A DNA stretch of 64,000 bases. Source: an uncultured Pelagibacteraceae bacterium (GTDB taxonomy: Bacteria > Pseudomonadota > Alphaproteobacteria > Pelagibacterales > Pelagibacteraceae). The translations under genes and the position numbers were made by a program. Positions 1 through 12,744 of this stretch are shown one piece after another. Each line of letters begins with the position of its first letter. The stretch's first letter is position 1. The stretch lies in the NCBI GenBank assembly GCA_902524945.1, contig CABZFF010000005.1:1-64000 (forward strand), in the 5' to 3' direction. The notes beneath the pieces are model-generated. The model was given only the letters and a program-made list of their open reading frames with translations, was not told the origin of the DNA and searched no databases.

Positions 1-245
1 AAAACTCAAAAATTTTATTTGCTGACGTCAATTCAAAAGAAAAATTAAAAACCGAAGATCTTAAAAATTTTAAATCTTTTTGTATTTTGATTGGTCCCGA
101 GGGTGATTTCTCTCCAGTGGAACGTCAGTTAATCTTACAAAATAGAGCGGTAAAACCTTTTACTCTATCTAGAAACATTCTAAGGTCTGATACCGCTGCA
201 ATAAGCGCTATTTCACTAGTAAATTTTATCAATAACTTTCATTAA
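1..245 (+). CDS. rsmE: 16S rRNA (uracil(1498)-N(3))-methyltransferase RsmE, C-terminal fragment
   Basis: Open frame to TAA at 243-245; translated end contains IGPEGDFSPVE...LSRNILRSDTAAISAI, the RsmE SAM-binding C-terminus; 5' end is outside the window. Confidence 0.85.
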   Translation, partial: NSKILFADVNSKEKLKTEDLKNFKSFCILIGPEGDFSPVERQLILQNRAVKPFTLSRNILRSDTAAISAISLVNFINNFH

Positions 246-296
246 TTGTCGCATTAATTGAAATTGTGAAATCATCTAAAAGCTATATAAAAACCC

Positions 297-2725
<2,429 letters not shown>

Positions 2726-2726
2726 A

Positions 2727-3641
2727 TTGAACCAGATAAGTATAAAAACTAGAAACTCTAAACTTGGTTTAGCCTTAGACCTAGCTTCATTTTTTAATTT
2801 AATGAAACCGAGAGTAATGTCTTTAGTTTTATTTACTTGTATGGTTGGTTTATTAATAGCTCCAATTAATGTGAGTTTTACTTCTGCTTGTATTTCTCTC
2901 TTAGCGGTAGCTATAGGTTCAGGCGCGGCTGGAGCACTTAATATGTGGTATGAGTCCGATTTAGATGCTTTGATGAGTAGAACTTGTTTAAGACCAATCC
3001 CAACTGGAAAAATAAAAAAAGATCAAGCTTTATATTTTGGTATTATTTTATCAGCCTTGTCGGTAATTATAATTTATTTTTCTGCTAACTTAATTTCTTC
3101 AATTTTATTAGCATCAACAATTGCTTTCTATTTTTTCGTTTATACAATTTGGTTAAAAAGGAAAACACCGCAAAATATTGTTATAGGTGGTGCTGCTGGA
3201 GCATTACCGCCCGTTATTGGATGGACTATAGCAACTGGAAACATTTCTCTAGAGCCGCTAATATTATTTTTAATTATCTTCTTATGGACACCGTCACATT
3301 TTTGGGCGTTAAGTTTATATAAATCAGGAGATTATAAAAAAGCAAAAATTCCAATGCTTCCAATAATTTCTGGAGTTAAGACAACAAAAATAAATATTCT
3401 TGTCTATGCTTTGATTATGTCACCAGCGATTGTAGCTCCATACTTTTTCAATTTTGCTAGTATATTTTATTTAATTGTATCTTCAGTAATGACTACTTAT
3501 TATGTCTATCTATGTTTTAATTTATATAAATCTCAAATAGCTAAGGTTTCAAACAAAATTGCAAGAAAAGTATTTATTTATTCAATTTTTTATTTATTTT
3601 CTATTTTTTTAATTTTATTAATTGATAATATTCTAAAATAA
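2727..3641 (+). CDS. ctaB: protohaem IX farnesyltransferase
   Basis: UbiA-type prenyltransferase with MWYESDLDALMSRT; TTG start; sits within the cox operon. Confidence 0.95.
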   Translation: MNQISIKTRNSKLGLALDLASFFNLMKPRVMSLVLFTCMVGLLIAPINVSFTSACISLLAVAIGSGAAGALNMWYESDLDALMSRTCLRPIPTGKIKKDQALYFGIILSALSVIIIYFSANLISSILLASTIAFYFFVYTIWLKRKTPQNIVIGGAAGALPPVIGWTIATGNISLEPLILFLIIFLWTPSHFWALSLYKSGDYKKAKIPMLPIISGVKTTKINILVYALIMSPAIVAPYFFNFASIFYLIVSSVMTTYYVYLCFNLYKSQIAKVSNKIARKVFIYSIFYLFSIFLILLIDNILK

Positions 3642-3642
3642 C

Positions 3643-3756
3643 ATGATGGATAAAAAGAAAAAAAATTTGATTACTGCTTTGATATTAATTTTATTTATGA
3701 TTTTTTTATTTTCACTAACTTTTTACAATATTGGGATTTACAATAGGGAAATATAA
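3643..3756 (+). CDS. small single-TM protein (37 aa), CoxF-like position
   Basis: ATG at 3643 to TAA at 3754-3756: MMDKKKKNLITALILILFMIFLFSLTFYNIGIYNREI; stop overlaps the ctaG start; below the ORF track length cut-off. Confidence 0.7.
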   Translation: MMDKKKKNLITALILILFMIFLFSLTFYNIGIYNREI

Positions 3757-4307
3757 TGAATATTAGCAAAAAAAACTTAACACCAATCGCTTTGGTATCA
3801 ATATTTTTACTTATGCTAGGTTTATCTTTTGCGGCGGTTCCGCTATATGATTTATTCTGCAGAGTAACAGGATTCGGTGGAACTACCCAAAACGCTACTA
3901 ACAAAGAAGTTCCAAAAATTATAGTAAATCAAGACTATAAGATGAGATTTGATACAAACATTAATAGCACTTTAGATTGGAAATTTTACCCTGAGACGAA
4001 TACTTTAAACCTAAAACCAGGTGAAGTTCATACTGTTAAGTTTAATGTTGAAAATCCTAGTAATGAAATTTCTTCAGGGTCAGCAACATTTAATGTGTCT
4101 CCATCATCATTTGGCATTTATTTAAATAAGATAGGTTGTTTTTGTTTTGAAAAACAAACTTTACAACCAGGTGAAAAAAAAGAGTTTGTATTAACTTTTT
4201 TCTTGGATCCTAAAGTAGTTGATGATAATAAAACTAAAAATATGTCAGATGTAACTTTGTCTTTTACTTTTTTTTCATCTGGCTATTATGAAAAGAGTAA
4301 CACATAA
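3756..4307 (+). CDS. ctaG: cytochrome c oxidase assembly protein Cox11/CtaG
   Basis: N-terminal TM, AAVPLYDLFCRVTGFGGT, CFCFEKQTL motif. Confidence 0.95.
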   Translation: MNISKKNLTPIALVSIFLLMLGLSFAAVPLYDLFCRVTGFGGTTQNATNKEVPKIIVNQDYKMRFDTNINSTLDWKFYPETNTLNLKPGEVHTVKFNVENPSNEISSGSATFNVSPSSFGIYLNKIGCFCFEKQTLQPGEKKEFVLTFFLDPKVVDDNKTKNMSDVTLSFTFFSSGYYEKSNT

Positions 4308-5098
4308 TGTCAGCAGAAAAACCAAAACACGATTATCATTTAGTTGACCCAAGTCCTTGGCCAATTTATGTTTCATTCGCAACTTTAGTCTTAGCTTTTG
4401 GAGCAGTTTATTACTTTCACTCTAAAGCTCTTTGGTTATTATTAATCGGTTTTGCTTTAGTAGTTTATGGCGCATTCATGTGGTGGAGAGATGTTATAGA
4501 AGAAGCAGAACATCAGGGCCATCATACCCCTGTAGTCCAAATTGGACACAGGTATGGTATGACGTTATTTATTGCTTCTGAAGTAATGTTTTTTGTTGCA
4601 TGGTTCTGGGCTTTTTTCAATGCAAGTTTATTCCCTCCAGAATCTATAGGAGGTTTATGGCCACCAGCAGATATTAAAACTTTTGACCCATGGGATATAC
4701 CACTAATCAACACTTTAATTTTATTGTTATCAGGAACCACTGTCACTTGGGCGCATCATGCAATGTTAGAAAATGACAGAAAAGGATTGGTAAATGGATT
4801 AATCGCAACAGTATTTTTAGGATTTATTTTTTCTTGTTTTCAAGCTTATGAGTATCATCACGCAACATTTACTTTAGATGGTGGAATTTATGGTTCCACA
4901 TTTTATATGTCGACTGGTTTTCATGGCTTTCATGTAATAGTAGGAACTGTTTTTCTTGCAGTTTGTTTGTTTCGATCAATGAGAGGACACTCGACGCCTC
5001 AACACCATTTTGGATTTGAAGCTGCAGCATGGTACTGGCATTTTGTTGACGTAGTTTGGTTATTCCTATTTGCTGCTATCTATATTTGGGGAAGTTAA
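4307..5098 (+). CDS. coxC: cytochrome c oxidase subunit III
   Basis: Multi-TM; SEVMFFVAWFWAFF, GFHGFHVIVGT, WYWHFVDVVWLFLF. Confidence 0.97.
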   Translation: MSAEKPKHDYHLVDPSPWPIYVSFATLVLAFGAVYYFHSKALWLLLIGFALVVYGAFMWWRDVIEEAEHQGHHTPVVQIGHRYGMTLFIASEVMFFVAWFWAFFNASLFPPESIGGLWPPADIKTFDPWDIPLINTLILLLSGTTVTWAHHAMLENDRKGLVNGLIATVFLGFIFSCFQAYEYHHATFTLDGGIYGSTFYMSTGFHGFHVIVGTVFLAVCLFRSMRGHSTPQHHFGFEAAAWYWHFVDVVWLFLFAAIYIWGS

Positions 5099-5105
5099 TC
5101 TCAAA

Positions 5106-5768
5106 TTGAAAAAAGCATTTTTATTTCAACTATTCGTAATTCTATTTGTAACAATATTTTGTGCCTTAGGAACTTGGCAACTTTATAGATTGCAATGGAA
5201 ATTAGAGCTTATAAGCGAAATAACTTTTGGATTAGACTCAAAACCAATAGAATACTCTAATTTAATTAAGAAAAATTATCAGAGAGTTAGCGCTAAAGGA
5301 AAATTTAATTATGATAAGCAAATTTACCTTTATAGTTTGAACGATAGTGGAAAACCTGGTTACGATGTAGTTACTCCTTTCAGAACAGACAAAAATCAAA
5401 ATGTTTTAATTAATAGAGGATGGATTAAAAAAGAACTTAAAGGCAGTCCAAACATAAATTTTAAAGCAGAAACTGATAAAGAGATAATTGGTCTTTTAAG
5501 AGAAATATATAAACCAAGTATGTTTAAACCAGACAACGATATTTCAAATAATATTTGGTTTTCATTAAATTTAAAAGATTTAAAAGAAGCTACGGGAGAG
5601 CAATTCAACGAATTTGTAATTTTTTTAGAGGATAATAAGGCCAAGGCACCACTTCCTAAAAAGATTAGTATAGATGTGCCAAATAATCACCTTAAATATG
5701 CTATAACGTGGTATGCAATATCAATCTCTATAATTTTTTATTATTTATATTTTAGAATAAAAAAATGA
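5106..5768 (+). CDS. SURF1 family cytochrome oxidase biogenesis protein
   Basis: N- and C-terminal TMs, GTWQLYRLQWK, LINRGWIK, HLKYAITWYA; ORF opens at 5070 but an in-frame TTG at 5106 avoids most of the coxC overlap. Confidence 0.88.
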   Translation: MKKAFLFQLFVILFVTIFCALGTWQLYRLQWKLELISEITFGLDSKPIEYSNLIKKNYQRVSAKGKFNYDKQIYLYSLNDSGKPGYDVVTPFRTDKNQNVLINRGWIKKELKGSPNINFKAETDKEIIGLLREIYKPSMFKPDNDISNNIWFSLNLKDLKEATGEQFNEFVIFLEDNKAKAPLPKKISIDVPNNHLKYAITWYAISISIIFYYLYFRIKK

Positions 5769-7144
5769 ATTATTTTAGCACTAGGAACAAATCTTTAAAA
5801 TTTAGTTTTAAAGATATTTTCTTAAGAGGTCTCGCACCAGGTGGAGGACTGTTTTTACCTAATGAAATAAAGAAATATAATCAAGAAGAACTTAATAGTT
5901 TAAGTCAGTTAAGTTATAATGATCTTGCAACAGAAATTATTTTTAATTTTTGTTCAGATGAAATTAAAAAAGAAGAACTTAATTCACTAATTCAAAAATC
6001 TTACAGTAGTTTTAAAGAAAAAGAAGTCGTAAATATAAAAAAAATTGGAAATTTAAATCTTCTTGAACTTTATCATGGTCCCACTTTAGCTTTTAAAGAT
6101 ATCGCAATGCAAGTAATTGGAAATATGTATGACTATTTAGAAGTTGCCAAAGATAAAACTGTAAATATCGTAGTCGCTACATCAGGAGATACTGGTTCAG
6201 CAGCTATAGCAGCATTAAGTAATAGAAAAAATATAAATCTTTTTGTTCTACATCCGCATAATAAAATTTCTAATATTCAACGAAAAATAATGACAACTAT
6301 TGGAGGGGCAAATATTTACAATATAGCTATAGAGGGTTCATTTGATGATTGTCAAAAAATTGTTAAACAGCTTTTCAACGAAGATAGTTTTAGAACAAAA
6401 ATAAACATGTCTGGTGTAAATTCTATTAATTGGGCAAGAATTGTTTGTCAGATTGTTTATTATTTCTACTCATTCTTCAAATTAAAAAAAAATAATATAA
6501 GCTTTTCTGTGCCAACTGGAAATTTTGGAGATATTTATGCTGGATATGTAGCAAAAAAAATGGGCTTACCAATTAATAAACTTATAGTTGCTACAAATAA
6601 AAATGATATTTTACAAAGAGTCATTAATACAGGTGAATATAAACCTGATACAGTGAAAGCAACCATAACACCAAGTATGGATATCCAGGTTGCCAGTAAT
6701 TTTGAGAGACTGCTTTATTATATATTAGATGAAAGCGATAGTAAGGTAGGGTCACTAATGAGTGATCTATCATCAAAAAGTTTATTTAGCTTAGAAAAAA
6801 AAGAAGTGGATAAAATTAAAAAAGATTTTGAAGCAGTAAAAGTTACAGATGAAGAGACAATATCTGTAATCGATGAAATATATAAAGAGCATAAATTCAT
6901 CATTGATCCTCATACTGCTACTGGTGTAGGAGCAGTAAAAAAAAGTTTTAAAAATTTAGTAGATGTAGTTGTTCTTGGTACAGCACATCCTTTTAAATTC
7001 AGCGACACAATAAAAAAAGTAATAGGTAAAAATTTAGACTCACCTGAACATCTAAAATTGAATATGGATAAAAAGGAAACATTTGATATTATTGGGAATT
7101 CAAATTCAGAAGTTAAAAATTATATTTTGGACAAAATACAATGA
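5765..7144 (+). CDS. thrC: threonine synthase
   Basis: Start MNYFSTRNKSLKFSFKDIFLRGLAPGGGLFLP; PLP site HGPTLAFKDIAMQ. Confidence 0.96.
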   Translation: MNYFSTRNKSLKFSFKDIFLRGLAPGGGLFLPNEIKKYNQEELNSLSQLSYNDLATEIIFNFCSDEIKKEELNSLIQKSYSSFKEKEVVNIKKIGNLNLLELYHGPTLAFKDIAMQVIGNMYDYLEVAKDKTVNIVVATSGDTGSAAIAALSNRKNINLFVLHPHNKISNIQRKIMTTIGGANIYNIAIEGSFDDCQKIVKQLFNEDSFRTKINMSGVNSINWARIVCQIVYYFYSFFKLKKNNISFSVPTGNFGDIYAGYVAKKMGLPINKLIVATNKNDILQRVINTGEYKPDTVKATITPSMDIQVASNFERLLYYILDESDSKVGSLMSDLSSKSLFSLEKKEVDKIKKDFEAVKVTDEETISVIDEIYKEHKFIIDPHTATGVGAVKKSFKNLVDVVVLGTAHPFKFSDTIKKVIGKNLDSPEHLKLNMDKKETFDIIGNSNSEVKNYILDKIQ

Positions 7145-7626
7145 GAATAAAAATAGGAGACAAACTACCTAACTCGGAATTATTTTATCTTGATCAAAAT
7201 AATGATGTAAAAAAAATTGGCATATTGGATCTTTGTAAAGGCAAGACTATTATTTTAGGTATGCCTGGTGCTTTCACAAAAACTTGTTCAGCTCTCCATC
7301 TTCCTGGATATATAAAAAATTATGATCTAGCTAATAAAAAAGGAATTTCTAAAATTGTTTGTGTTGCTGTGAATGATCCTAATGTAATGAAGGCCTGGGG
7401 TGAAAATCAAAATTCTGGAAGTAAAATTTTCATGGCCGGTGATCCCTTTCTTAAATTTACAAAAGCTATCGGGGCAGAAGTAGATAAATCAGAAAAAGGA
7501 TTAGGAATTAGATCTAATCGCTACACTATGTTGGTGGAGAATGGTGAAGTTAAAAAAGTAGAGGAAGAAAAAGAAACAGCTACTTGTGAATTATCTTCAG
7601 CTGAAAGTTTTTTAAAATCTATTTAG
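7141..7626 (+). CDS. peroxiredoxin (Prx5/AhpC-TSA type)
   Basis: GMPGAFTKTCSALHLPGY active-site region. Confidence 0.92.
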   Translation: MRIKIGDKLPNSELFYLDQNNDVKKIGILDLCKGKTIILGMPGAFTKTCSALHLPGYIKNYDLANKKGISKIVCVAVNDPNVMKAWGENQNSGSKIFMAGDPFLKFTKAIGAEVDKSEKGLGIRSNRYTMLVENGEVKKVEEEKETATCELSSAESFLKSI

Positions 7627-8041
7627 TTTTCGAAACTGCCAATTCATCAACAAGATTATTATATTTATTGCCAGCGTGCGCCTTAATCCACTTCCAGGTA
7701 ACTTTATGTTTTAGACAAGCATTATCCAATTTAATCCAAAGATCTTTATTTTTAACTGGTTTTTTGTTTGAGCTTTTCCAATTATTAACTTTCCACTTTT
7801 TAATCCAATCAGTTATTCCATCTTTCACATATTTTGAGTCAGTAAAAATTGTAATGTCTGATTTCTTTTTTATTTTTTTTAATGCCATAATTGTAGCCAT
7901 TAATTCCATCCTATTATTAGTTGTATTACTTTCACTTCCAGAAATACTTGATTGATTAGAATCGTCTAATATGATTGCTGCCCAACCTCCTTTCCCAGGA
8001 TTTCCAGAGCAAGCACCATCAGTGTAAATTTTTAATTTCAT
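7619..8041 (-). CDS. rnhA: ribonuclease HI
   Basis: IYTDGACSGNPGKGGWAA, NNRMELMA, TDSKYV, HAGNKYNNLVDELA. Confidence 0.97.
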   Translation of the reverse strand: MKLKIYTDGACSGNPGKGGWAAIILDDSNQSSISGSESNTTNNRMELMATIMALKKIKKKSDITIFTDSKYVKDGITDWIKKWKVNNWKSSNKKPVKNKDLWIKLDNACLKHKVTWKWIKAHAGNKYNNLVDELAVSKTK

Positions 8042-9009
8042 TAAAAAAAATAATCCTCATGGTTTTTTACATTCTTGTGAAATTCTAATCTTTTTAAATA
8101 CTCCATTGGATCTTTAATCTTTACTATTGCTCCTTCTACTTTATTTAATGTATCGAATACTCGAGTTAGCAAGAATCTCAAAGCAGCGCCTTGAGATAAA
8201 ACCTTAATATTATTCAATTCTTCTTGAGACAATTTTCTTACAGATGTATATCCATCGATAAAATTCTTTGCTTTAGTAACGTTAAAACTTAAATTATTTT
8301 TTAGACCGTCAAAACATAAAGCGTTAAAGCAAATAGCGATTTCAAACGCAAAAAAATCCTCACATGAAAAATAAAAGTCAATCAAACCACTAAATTCTTC
8401 TTGAATAAAAAAAATATTATCATGAAATAAATCTGCATGAATTATTCCTCTTGGGAGATTTTTTGGCCAGCTTTTTTCAACATCATTAAGATTTTCCTCA
8501 ATTAATCTTGGCAGATCTTTATGAATATTTTCACATTTATCTTTGACTGAATTAAATAATTTTCTCCATGAATTTATGGATAGGTCATTTTGTCGTTTTA
8601 ATTTTAAATTTTTTGTGAGTTTGTGCATTTTAGCTATTTCAGATCCGATTGATTTACAATTGGCTGGAGATAAATTTTTTTTTGCCTTTCCCTCAAGAAA
8701 TGACACGATCATTAATTTCTTCCCCCCAAAATTCGAAATAGTTTCATTGTTATTATTAGAAATAGGAGCAGGGCATTTAAAGCTAGCTTTATTTAATGAT
8801 AACATTAGATCAGAAAAAAAAGGAAGATCAGCAGATTTAACTCTCTTTTCATAAATAGTTAATATAAATTTTTTTTTATTAACTGATAAAAAATAGTTTG
8901 TATTTTCAATACCATCCTTGATTCCTTTGAATGAGTCCAACTTACCTAAACTATAATTAGATAAAATTTCCTCAATCTTTTTTTGATTTAACTTTGTATA
9001 GACAGCCAT
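8041..9009 (-). CDS. thrB: homoserine kinase (ThrB2/APH type)
   Basis: MAVYTKL...YSLGKLDSFKGIKDGIENTNYFL; HADLFHDNIFF. Confidence 0.93.
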   Translation of the reverse strand: MAVYTKLNQKKIEEILSNYSLGKLDSFKGIKDGIENTNYFLSVNKKKFILTIYEKRVKSADLPFFSDLMLSLNKASFKCPAPISNNNNETISNFGGKKLMIVSFLEGKAKKNLSPANCKSIGSEIAKMHKLTKNLKLKRQNDLSINSWRKLFNSVKDKCENIHKDLPRLIEENLNDVEKSWPKNLPRGIIHADLFHDNIFFIQEEFSGLIDFYFSCEDFFAFEIAICFNALCFDGLKNNLSFNVTKAKNFIDGYTSVRKLSQEELNNIKVLSQGAALRFLLTRVFDTLNKVEGAIVKIKDPMEYLKRLEFHKNVKNHEDYFF

Positions 9010-9953
9010 TAATTGAGTTCTTTCGGCAATTTAAATATAACCTTTTCTTCCGCAACTATTACTTCCTCAATAGATACATTTCTGTCTTTTCTTAAATTTT
9101 TCAATAAATGTTGAACAAGTTTTTCCGGTGCAGATGCTCCAGAAGATATTCCGATCGTTTCAGAATTTTCTATTTCATTATAAGGAATTTCTTTTTCAGA
9201 ATGCATTAAATGAGAATTATTACAACCCGCTTTTTTTGCAACTTCAACTAATCTCACAGAATTAGAAGAGTTACGACTACCCACTACAAAAAATATATCA
9301 CACTTGGAAGCTATCTCTTTTACTGCCATCTGTCTGTTTGTAGTTGCGTAACATATATCCTCTTTAATAGGGCCTTTAATTTTTGGAAACTTATTTTTAA
9401 GAGCTTCAATTATTTCAGCTGTATCATCTACTGACAATGTTGTTTGAGTAATATATGCAAGAGGTTTTTTAAAATTGTTTTCTTTTAGAAGATCAACATC
9501 ATTTTTTGTCTCGATTAGTTTTATTGATCCTTTTGGAAGCTGACCCATTGTGCCAACAACTTCAGGGTGATTTTTGTGTCCGATTAATAATATATCGAAA
9601 CCATTTTTATTTAATTGTTCCGACTCTCTATGAACTTTTGAAACTAATGGGCAAGTTGCATCTACAAAGGATAAATTTTTTAATTTAGCCTCTTCCGGGA
9701 CTGACTTTGGCACTCCATGAGCTGAGAAAATTACAGGTCTACTAGCGTCATCTACATCAGATAATTCATCAACGAAAATTGCACCTTTTTCTTTTAACTC
9801 TTCAACAACCTGTTTATTATGCACTATTTCATGGCGAACATATACTGGAGCTCCAAACTTGCTGATAGATTTTTCAACTATTTCAATTGCTCTTTTAACA
9901 CCAGCACAAAATCCTCTTGGTGACGCTAAATAAATTTTAAGTTCTTTTTTCAT
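9009..9953 (-). CDS. ispH: 4-hydroxy-3-methylbut-2-enyl diphosphate reductase
   Basis: LASPRGFCAGVKRAIEIVE; FSAHGVPKSV; DATCPLVSKVH. Confidence 0.97.
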   Translation of the reverse strand: MKKELKIYLASPRGFCAGVKRAIEIVEKSISKFGAPVYVRHEIVHNKQVVEELKEKGAIFVDELSDVDDASRPVIFSAHGVPKSVPEEAKLKNLSFVDATCPLVSKVHRESEQLNKNGFDILLIGHKNHPEVVGTMGQLPKGSIKLIETKNDVDLLKENNFKKPLAYITQTTLSVDDTAEIIEALKNKFPKIKGPIKEDICYATTNRQMAVKEIASKCDIFFVVGSRNSSNSVRLVEVAKKAGCNNSHLMHSEKEIPYNEIENSETIGISSGASAPEKLVQHLLKNLRKDRNVSIEEVIVAEEKVIFKLPKELN

Positions 9954-10842
9954 ATTTTTCTAAAAGATATTCTAACAATATATGCGGAAAAGTAAGTGAC
10001 GCCAAACCAATAAATATTACCTTATAAATAGCCTCGTCAAGCTTATAAAAATTATTTAAAAAATATATTGCAAATAAAAATATTACTGCAGTTACAAAAG
10101 TTAAAGGGATGGCTTTAATTACAAATTTTTTAAGTCCCGGCTTGAAAGATCTATCTAACTCAAAAATAAGAGTAATCGAATGTCTAATTGAGTGAAGAAA
10201 ACAAAAATAAACAGTGAAAGCTAAAATAGGCGACAAAAAAAGATTTAGTATGATTAAAGAAATGAAGTCCATGATCATGACACCTTTTAGATTTATATTT
10301 TCTTTTTTTGAAATGTAAACAGATGATAAAAAACCAAGACATAACATTCCAATTAAAAATTCATTACTAAAAAATCCTGCCTCAAAAACTTTAAAATTTA
10401 AAATTCTAAATATTTCATTAGTTTCTTCTCTCTTAAATAATAGTGGAGCCATAATTACTGTTGATCCTTTTAAGAAGAATAAGCATTCAGATATGAATAA
10501 TTTTTTTCTAAAAAAAAATACTGTATCTTCTTTTCCAAAATGATAGGCGGCCACAATTAAAAATAGTAATAAAATTGTGTTAGGAAATATCAACCAGAAT
10601 ATTATTATCAATGATGATATCAATACATAGGCAAGATAAAATGATACAGATTGTTTGTATCCAAATAATTTCAAAAGCTTTTTTCCTTTGATATTATCTA
10701 ATGCACCGTGAGAAATTCCCAAAATTAAAATTAAAAACAAGCAAAATACAACCGGTTCAAAATTGAACATTAGATAGAGAGGACTTATCAAAATACAAAA
10801 ATAAAAAAATATAATTGAGTGCTTAAAGTTAATATTTTCCAT
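9937..10842 (-). CDS. blh: Brp/Blh-family beta-carotene 15,15'-dioxygenase
   Basis: Multi-TM protein with GISHGALDN, AAYHFGKEDT, FLHSIRHS; next to crtY. Confidence 0.88.
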   Translation of the reverse strand: MENINFKHSIIFFYFCILISPLYLMFNFEPVVFCLFLILILGISHGALDNIKGKKLLKLFGYKQSVSFYLAYVLISSLIIIFWLIFPNTILLLFLIVAAYHFGKEDTVFFFRKKLFISECLFFLKGSTVIMAPLLFKREETNEIFRILNFKVFEAGFFSNEFLIGMLCLGFLSSVYISKKENINLKGVMIMDFISLIILNLFLSPILAFTVYFCFLHSIRHSITLIFELDRSFKPGLKKFVIKAIPLTFVTAVIFLFAIYFLNNFYKLDEAIYKVIFIGLASLTFPHILLEYLLEKYEKRT

Positions 10843-11909
10843 TAATTAAACAATGCTTTTAAAAAAATTAATTTTGGCATTTTGCTTATAATATTTATGT
10901 CTTCAATAATATTACTTTTATTTGATAAAAATTTTATAATTGTATTTGAAGAAGTTTTAAACATATTAAAAAAAATTTTAGGCATCTTTTCGGGATATTT
11001 TTCTAATACTCTTAGAAATACTTTATCTAAAAATTGATATTTTTTTCCTATGGAGAATATTTTTGCTTTATTTATATTGTCAATGTTTTTTACAATATAA
11101 CGACTATGTTCTTGAATGTTCAAAAAAGTGTAACCTGTACTTAATCGAGTCATCCCTCCAGCTGATCCAATGTTGATTATCTTATTATTATTACTTAATG
11201 ATGGAGAAAAGAGTGGTATAGCTCCTTTTTCAGTAAAATTAATTTTATAGTTCTTTATACCCAGATTATTCTCAATATAATTTTCTAACTGAAGGTCATA
11301 ATCTCTCAGACTCTGATCCTCTAAATCTGATAACCAAGTAGTTTCAATTAAAGCCTTATTTTTGCTGAATGGCAATGTGTAGAAAAAATGTACATCTTTT
11401 CTCTGATCACAATTAAAATCCATTAAGTTTATTATTTCTTCATCAAAAATATTCTTAGGTGTCTCTATCTCGATACCTTGAAAGTGTTGCCATAACTCAG
11501 ATTTATCAAGTTCTTTTTCAAAAATACTATTAAAAATAATTGAATTTTCTGAATTGACATCGTTTAGTTTTCTGAAAAAACTAATATTGGAATTTGTGGA
11601 GAGTTTAGAATTTACTTTTTTATAAAATTTTCCACTATCGATACTTTGGTAAGGAAATTTTTTATTTTTTAATTCATTAGAATTTTCAGCAGTATTAATT
11701 GTAAAATTATACCAACTTTTAATTACACAATCTTCAAAATTATGATCAAATACTTTCCAGAAAGACCAAGTTTTATCTCTCTTGTACTCTTCACGGGTTT
11801 CAATTATTGCTAAAGTTTTCTCCTTTAACTTATCATTTATTTCAAGCTCATAGGCCAAAGATAAACCCGCGCACCCACCTCCAATGATAATATAATCAAA
11901 TTCTTTCAT
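10842..11909 (-). CDS. crtY: lycopene beta-cyclase
   Basis: FDYIIIGGGCAGLSLA dinucleotide fold; GAIPLFSPS, GSAGGMTRLSTGYTFLNIQ. Confidence 0.9.
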   Translation of the reverse strand: MKEFDYIIIGGGCAGLSLAYELEINDKLKEKTLAIIETREEYKRDKTWSFWKVFDHNFEDCVIKSWYNFTINTAENSNELKNKKFPYQSIDSGKFYKKVNSKLSTNSNISFFRKLNDVNSENSIIFNSIFEKELDKSELWQHFQGIEIETPKNIFDEEIINLMDFNCDQRKDVHFFYTLPFSKNKALIETTWLSDLEDQSLRDYDLQLENYIENNLGIKNYKINFTEKGAIPLFSPSLSNNNKIINIGSAGGMTRLSTGYTFLNIQEHSRYIVKNIDNINKAKIFSIGKKYQFLDKVFLRVLEKYPEKMPKIFFNMFKTSSNTIIKFLSNKSNIIEDINIISKMPKLIFLKALFN

Positions 11910-12744
11910 TCAAATTAATTTCTTGTTCTAAAATATTATGATTTAATTGATTGTCGTAATTTAAATTTTTCATGAATAATAACTTAATAAAGTCAATAAT
12001 AGATAAAAAAGTCTGAATTATCTTTTCAAATACAGGAACATAGATTTTGCCGGCATTATTATAATTATCTATGTTATTTTGTTTGAGAATGTAGTCACCT
12101 ATTTTTCTATAAACTCGTCTTGCGACAATAACTGAAAATCTTGATTTAACTGGTATGCTACTAATAGATGTAAATGATTTTTCGTAAAATGCTTGAGACT
12201 CATTTATAATAGCTCGAATTGATGAAAAATCGTGTTCAATATATTGTCTATTACGCGCTTTATCCTCACAAACATCTCTAGCAATATTAGTAAGCTGCAT
12301 TGCTATACCAAGATCAATCGCACCTTTTAGAGCCTGCTTATTTTTTACTTTCATTATTTTTGACATCATTAATCCAACTGTTCCGGCAACTCTGTAAGAA
12401 TAAACTAGTAAATCTTTTTTCGAATTAATAACTACTTTTTCCTCCAAGTCTGTTTCAACTCCATCAAATAAATCTATTACTATTTGATAAGAAATACCTT
12501 CACTATAAATTAGTGACCACATATCTTTTATAATTTGATTATCTAGATTTTTATTCTCAAAATCTTTTTTAAATTTTAAGAAAATTTCTTTCTTTACGCT
12601 TAGATTATTATCATCATCAACTATATCGTCTAATGTTCTACAGAAATTGTATAGAGATGAACATTTATCTAATGTTTTACTTGAAAGAAAAAAACTTGCC
12701 CAATAAAAAGATTTAGCGTGTTTTTTTAATAAATTACTTTTCAT
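11896..12744 (-). CDS. crtB: phytoene synthase
   Basis: YNFCRTLDDIVDD; YRVAGTVGLMM; TNIARDVCEDKARNRQY. Confidence 0.95.
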   Translation of the reverse strand: MKSNLLKKHAKSFYWASFFLSSKTLDKCSSLYNFCRTLDDIVDDDNNLSVKKEIFLKFKKDFENKNLDNQIIKDMWSLIYSEGISYQIVIDLFDGVETDLEEKVVINSKKDLLVYSYRVAGTVGLMMSKIMKVKNKQALKGAIDLGIAMQLTNIARDVCEDKARNRQYIEHDFSSIRAIINESQAFYEKSFTSISSIPVKSRFSVIVARRVYRKIGDYILKQNNIDNYNNAGKIYVPVFEKIIQTFLSIIDFIKLLFMKNLNYDNQLNHNILEQEINLNERI

